Below, piece after piece: positions 62,695 through 64,000 of a stretch of DNA of 64,000 nt. The DNA is from Zestomicrobium sp964482405. GTDB taxonomy: Archaea; Thermoproteota; Thermoprotei_A; Sulfolobales; NBVN01. The position numbers and the translations under genes were made by a program. Below the pieces are notes generated by a model. That model did not search any database. It saw only the letters and a list, made by a program, of their open reading frames with translations, and had not been told where the DNA came from. The first letter of the stretch is position 1. Each line of letters starts with the position of its first letter. Location: the NCBI GenBank assembly GCA_964482405.1, contig CAYZXH010000001.1, positions 1-64,000 on the forward strand, given 5' to 3'.

Positions 62695-64000
62695 GTGTTC
62701 TTCCTCCTCATCTATCTTCTCGTTGCGGTAGCTGTGGGTTACGCAGCCATCAAATACGTTAGGGCAGAGTCAGGAATGATTAGGGAATACAAGACAGTCA
62801 TTAAGGCCAGGCTAGCAAGGTTGGTCGGTATCTATAAATTAAGCTTACTAATACTTAGAAAACCCTTCACTTATTTGGTGATACTGGCAACAATCCTCTC
62901 CGTCATAGCTTCAGGACTCAACACTAAGTACGAGAACAATTTAGTGGTAGTGAGGGACCCAGCAATCACAGGCGATTCACACACCATGCTAATCAGGTTC
63001 AGCGAACCTGTCAGCGTCGAAGCTTGCTCAACACTATTAAATGGTTTAAGCTTGGAAGGCCGCTGCACCTACTACTACAGGGTAATTCTAGACCACCCAT
63101 ACCAACTAAAAAAGAGCAAGAAATTAATATACGTGGTGTTAGGGGTTGAGGAGGAGGTCTTGAAGAGCTTAGGGCTTGATGGAAGATTACCTGAGTTCTC
63201 GTTTGGTTATTCTGAGATCTCTGAAGAACGCGCGTCAGATTCTATGATAATAGACGAAAAGGTCTTGGAAGTAACTTTAATTCGCGTGAACGGTAGCTTG
63301 CTCGCGAATTATCTAATATTCTATAAAACCCCGATAATACCTATTCAGGGCTATGTGGGGACAGAACCTCTTACCGTGCCCTTACAACACGTCTTGATAT
63401 CAACATATGATAACGTGATGAAGCTTGCGAATAGCAGCAAACCACTAGCTACAGACATAGTGGTAACTAACTTAAGTGAGTTTACCGAGCCTCTAAAAAT
63501 TTTTGAGTTTCTTGAGGAACGATACCCCGTCACTGAAGTCGCCGTGACAGGAAGCGGTTACGTGATGTACGTATCGGAGGTTCGCATACCAACGCCAGAC
63601 TCCCTAATCTCAGCTATCCTCTCGTCAATAACTGCTTCAATCATAATAATATCAATATTTTCCTCCACCACACCTTACTTAACGGAGTTAAGGAATAAGA
63701 TATTCCTCATGGGTTTTCAGCCGTGGGCGATGACTATAGTCATGGTCGGTTATACTTTGACATCAATAATGCTTCCAGGGCTAATCACGCTCACGTACAT
63801 CTTCATCTCGATGGGGGGTGCCTCAACGCTGAACTCCATGGTAACCCTGATCACTTCATGGCTTACTTCAACCATCTACATAGTTTTAAGAACTAAGCCA
63901 GAAAAACTAGTTACTGAAGCTTACATGCCCCCGACCTTTAGATACGTCCTCATATCTTCCGTGACTGACGTGAGGAAGTTAACTGAGTATATTGTTAAGT
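62695..64000 (+). CDS. Large membrane protein, 3' end beyond the window
   Basis: An open frame runs from about 62695 to the right edge without a stop, at least 435 codons. An N-terminal helix (FFLLIYLLVAVAVGY), a second near residue 60 (FTYLVILATILSVIAS), a large outer domain with two Cys near 105-120, and at least three more helices from about residue 300 (LISAILSSITASIIIISIF onward) resemble the layout of FtsX-like permeases. GTG 62695 is the first usual start; GGTGAT lies about 15 bases before it. The family is not certain. Confidence 0.65.
   Translation, partial: MFFLLIYLLVAVAVGYAAIKYVRAESGMIREYKTVIKARLARLVGIYKLSLLILRKPFTYLVILATILSVIASGLNTKYENNLVVVRDPAITGDSHTMLIRFSEPVSVEACSTLLNGLSLEGRCTYYYRVILDHPYQLKKSKKLIYVVLGVEEEVLKSLGLDGRLPEFSFGYSEISEERASDSMIIDEKVLEVTLIRVNGSLLANYLIFYKTPIIPIQGYVGTEPLTVPLQHVLISTYDNVMKLANSSKPLATDIVVTNLSEFTEPLKIFEFLEERYPVTEVAVTGSGYVMYVSEVRIPTPDSLISAILSSITASIIIISIFSSTTPYLTELRNKIFLMGFQPWAMTIVMVGYTLTSIMLPGLITLTYIFISMGGASTLNSMVTLITSWLTSTIYIVLRTKPEKLVTEAYMPPTFRYVLISSVTDVRKLTEYIVK

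Overview
This window reads as chromosome from a hyperthermophilic archaeon of the phylum Thermoproteota (Crenarchaeota), most like Desulfurococcales or a relative. The signs are a catalytic-only threonyl-tRNA synthetase of the Sulfolobus/Aeropyrum type, a LacS-type GH1 glycosidase, a solo 5S rRNA gene, tRNA genes with introns after position 37, GGTG/GAGGTGA ribosome binding sites, TATA/BRE promoters, frequent GTG and TTG starts, and genes of methanopterin-type cofactor synthesis. The genus cannot be fixed from the sequence alone.

Layout. 1-382: right end of an IS200/IS605-type TnpB element beside a decayed, frameshifted gene fragment. 383-2122: ThrRS. 2216-9511: galactoside island, with galT-galK on the plus strand converging on a minus-strand operon of GH1 beta-glycosidase, GH36 alpha-galactosidase and an MFS transporter. 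9593-14859: two small conserved genes, a CstA transporter with a small partner behind a large inverted repeat, and a three-gene ArsA-type ATPase operon. 14930-15754: proC. 15952-28751: transport and nutrient region with two complete branched-chain amino acid-type ABC importers separated by an SSS symporter with its DUF3311 partner, a CBS protein and a biotin protein ligase. 28845-30584: an AspRS of bacterial architecture. 30744-34614: giant FtsX/MacB-like permease plus ATPase. 34855-39329: five-gene operon of a coiled-coil protein, an SPFH/SHOCT protein, two zinc-ribbon proteins and a membrane protein. 39557-44641: a 1694-residue membrane-anchored subtilase with a coiled-coil stalk. 44996-52134: SDR epimerase, MscS-like membrane protein, a LuxC/LuxE-like acyl reductase pair, small membrane proteins and a membrane-tethered SagB-type flavoprotein with a small His-containing membrane partner. 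52229-52632: 5S rRNA, tRNA-Met and tRNA-Gln, both tRNAs with introns. 52639-64000: CitG-like and DUF1614 genes, threonine dehydratase with an Lrp regulator, a pterin cofactor group (MptN-, beta-RFAP synthase- and MptE-like), an AglH-like GlcNAc-1-phosphate transferase, DUF447, an OPT-like transporter, and a membrane protein running off the right edge.

Physiology. The gene set suits a heterotroph that imports and hydrolyses galactosides, takes up amino acids or peptides, and exposes a large surface protease. The two parts most likely to hide undescribed biology are the SPFH/SHOCT/zinc-ribbon operon (a possible archaeal counterpart of bacterial Psp-associated YdjGHI-type membrane-stress systems) and the LuxC-LuxE pair in an organism expected to build its membranes from ether lipids. 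No CRISPR array or 16S/23S rRNA gene was seen.
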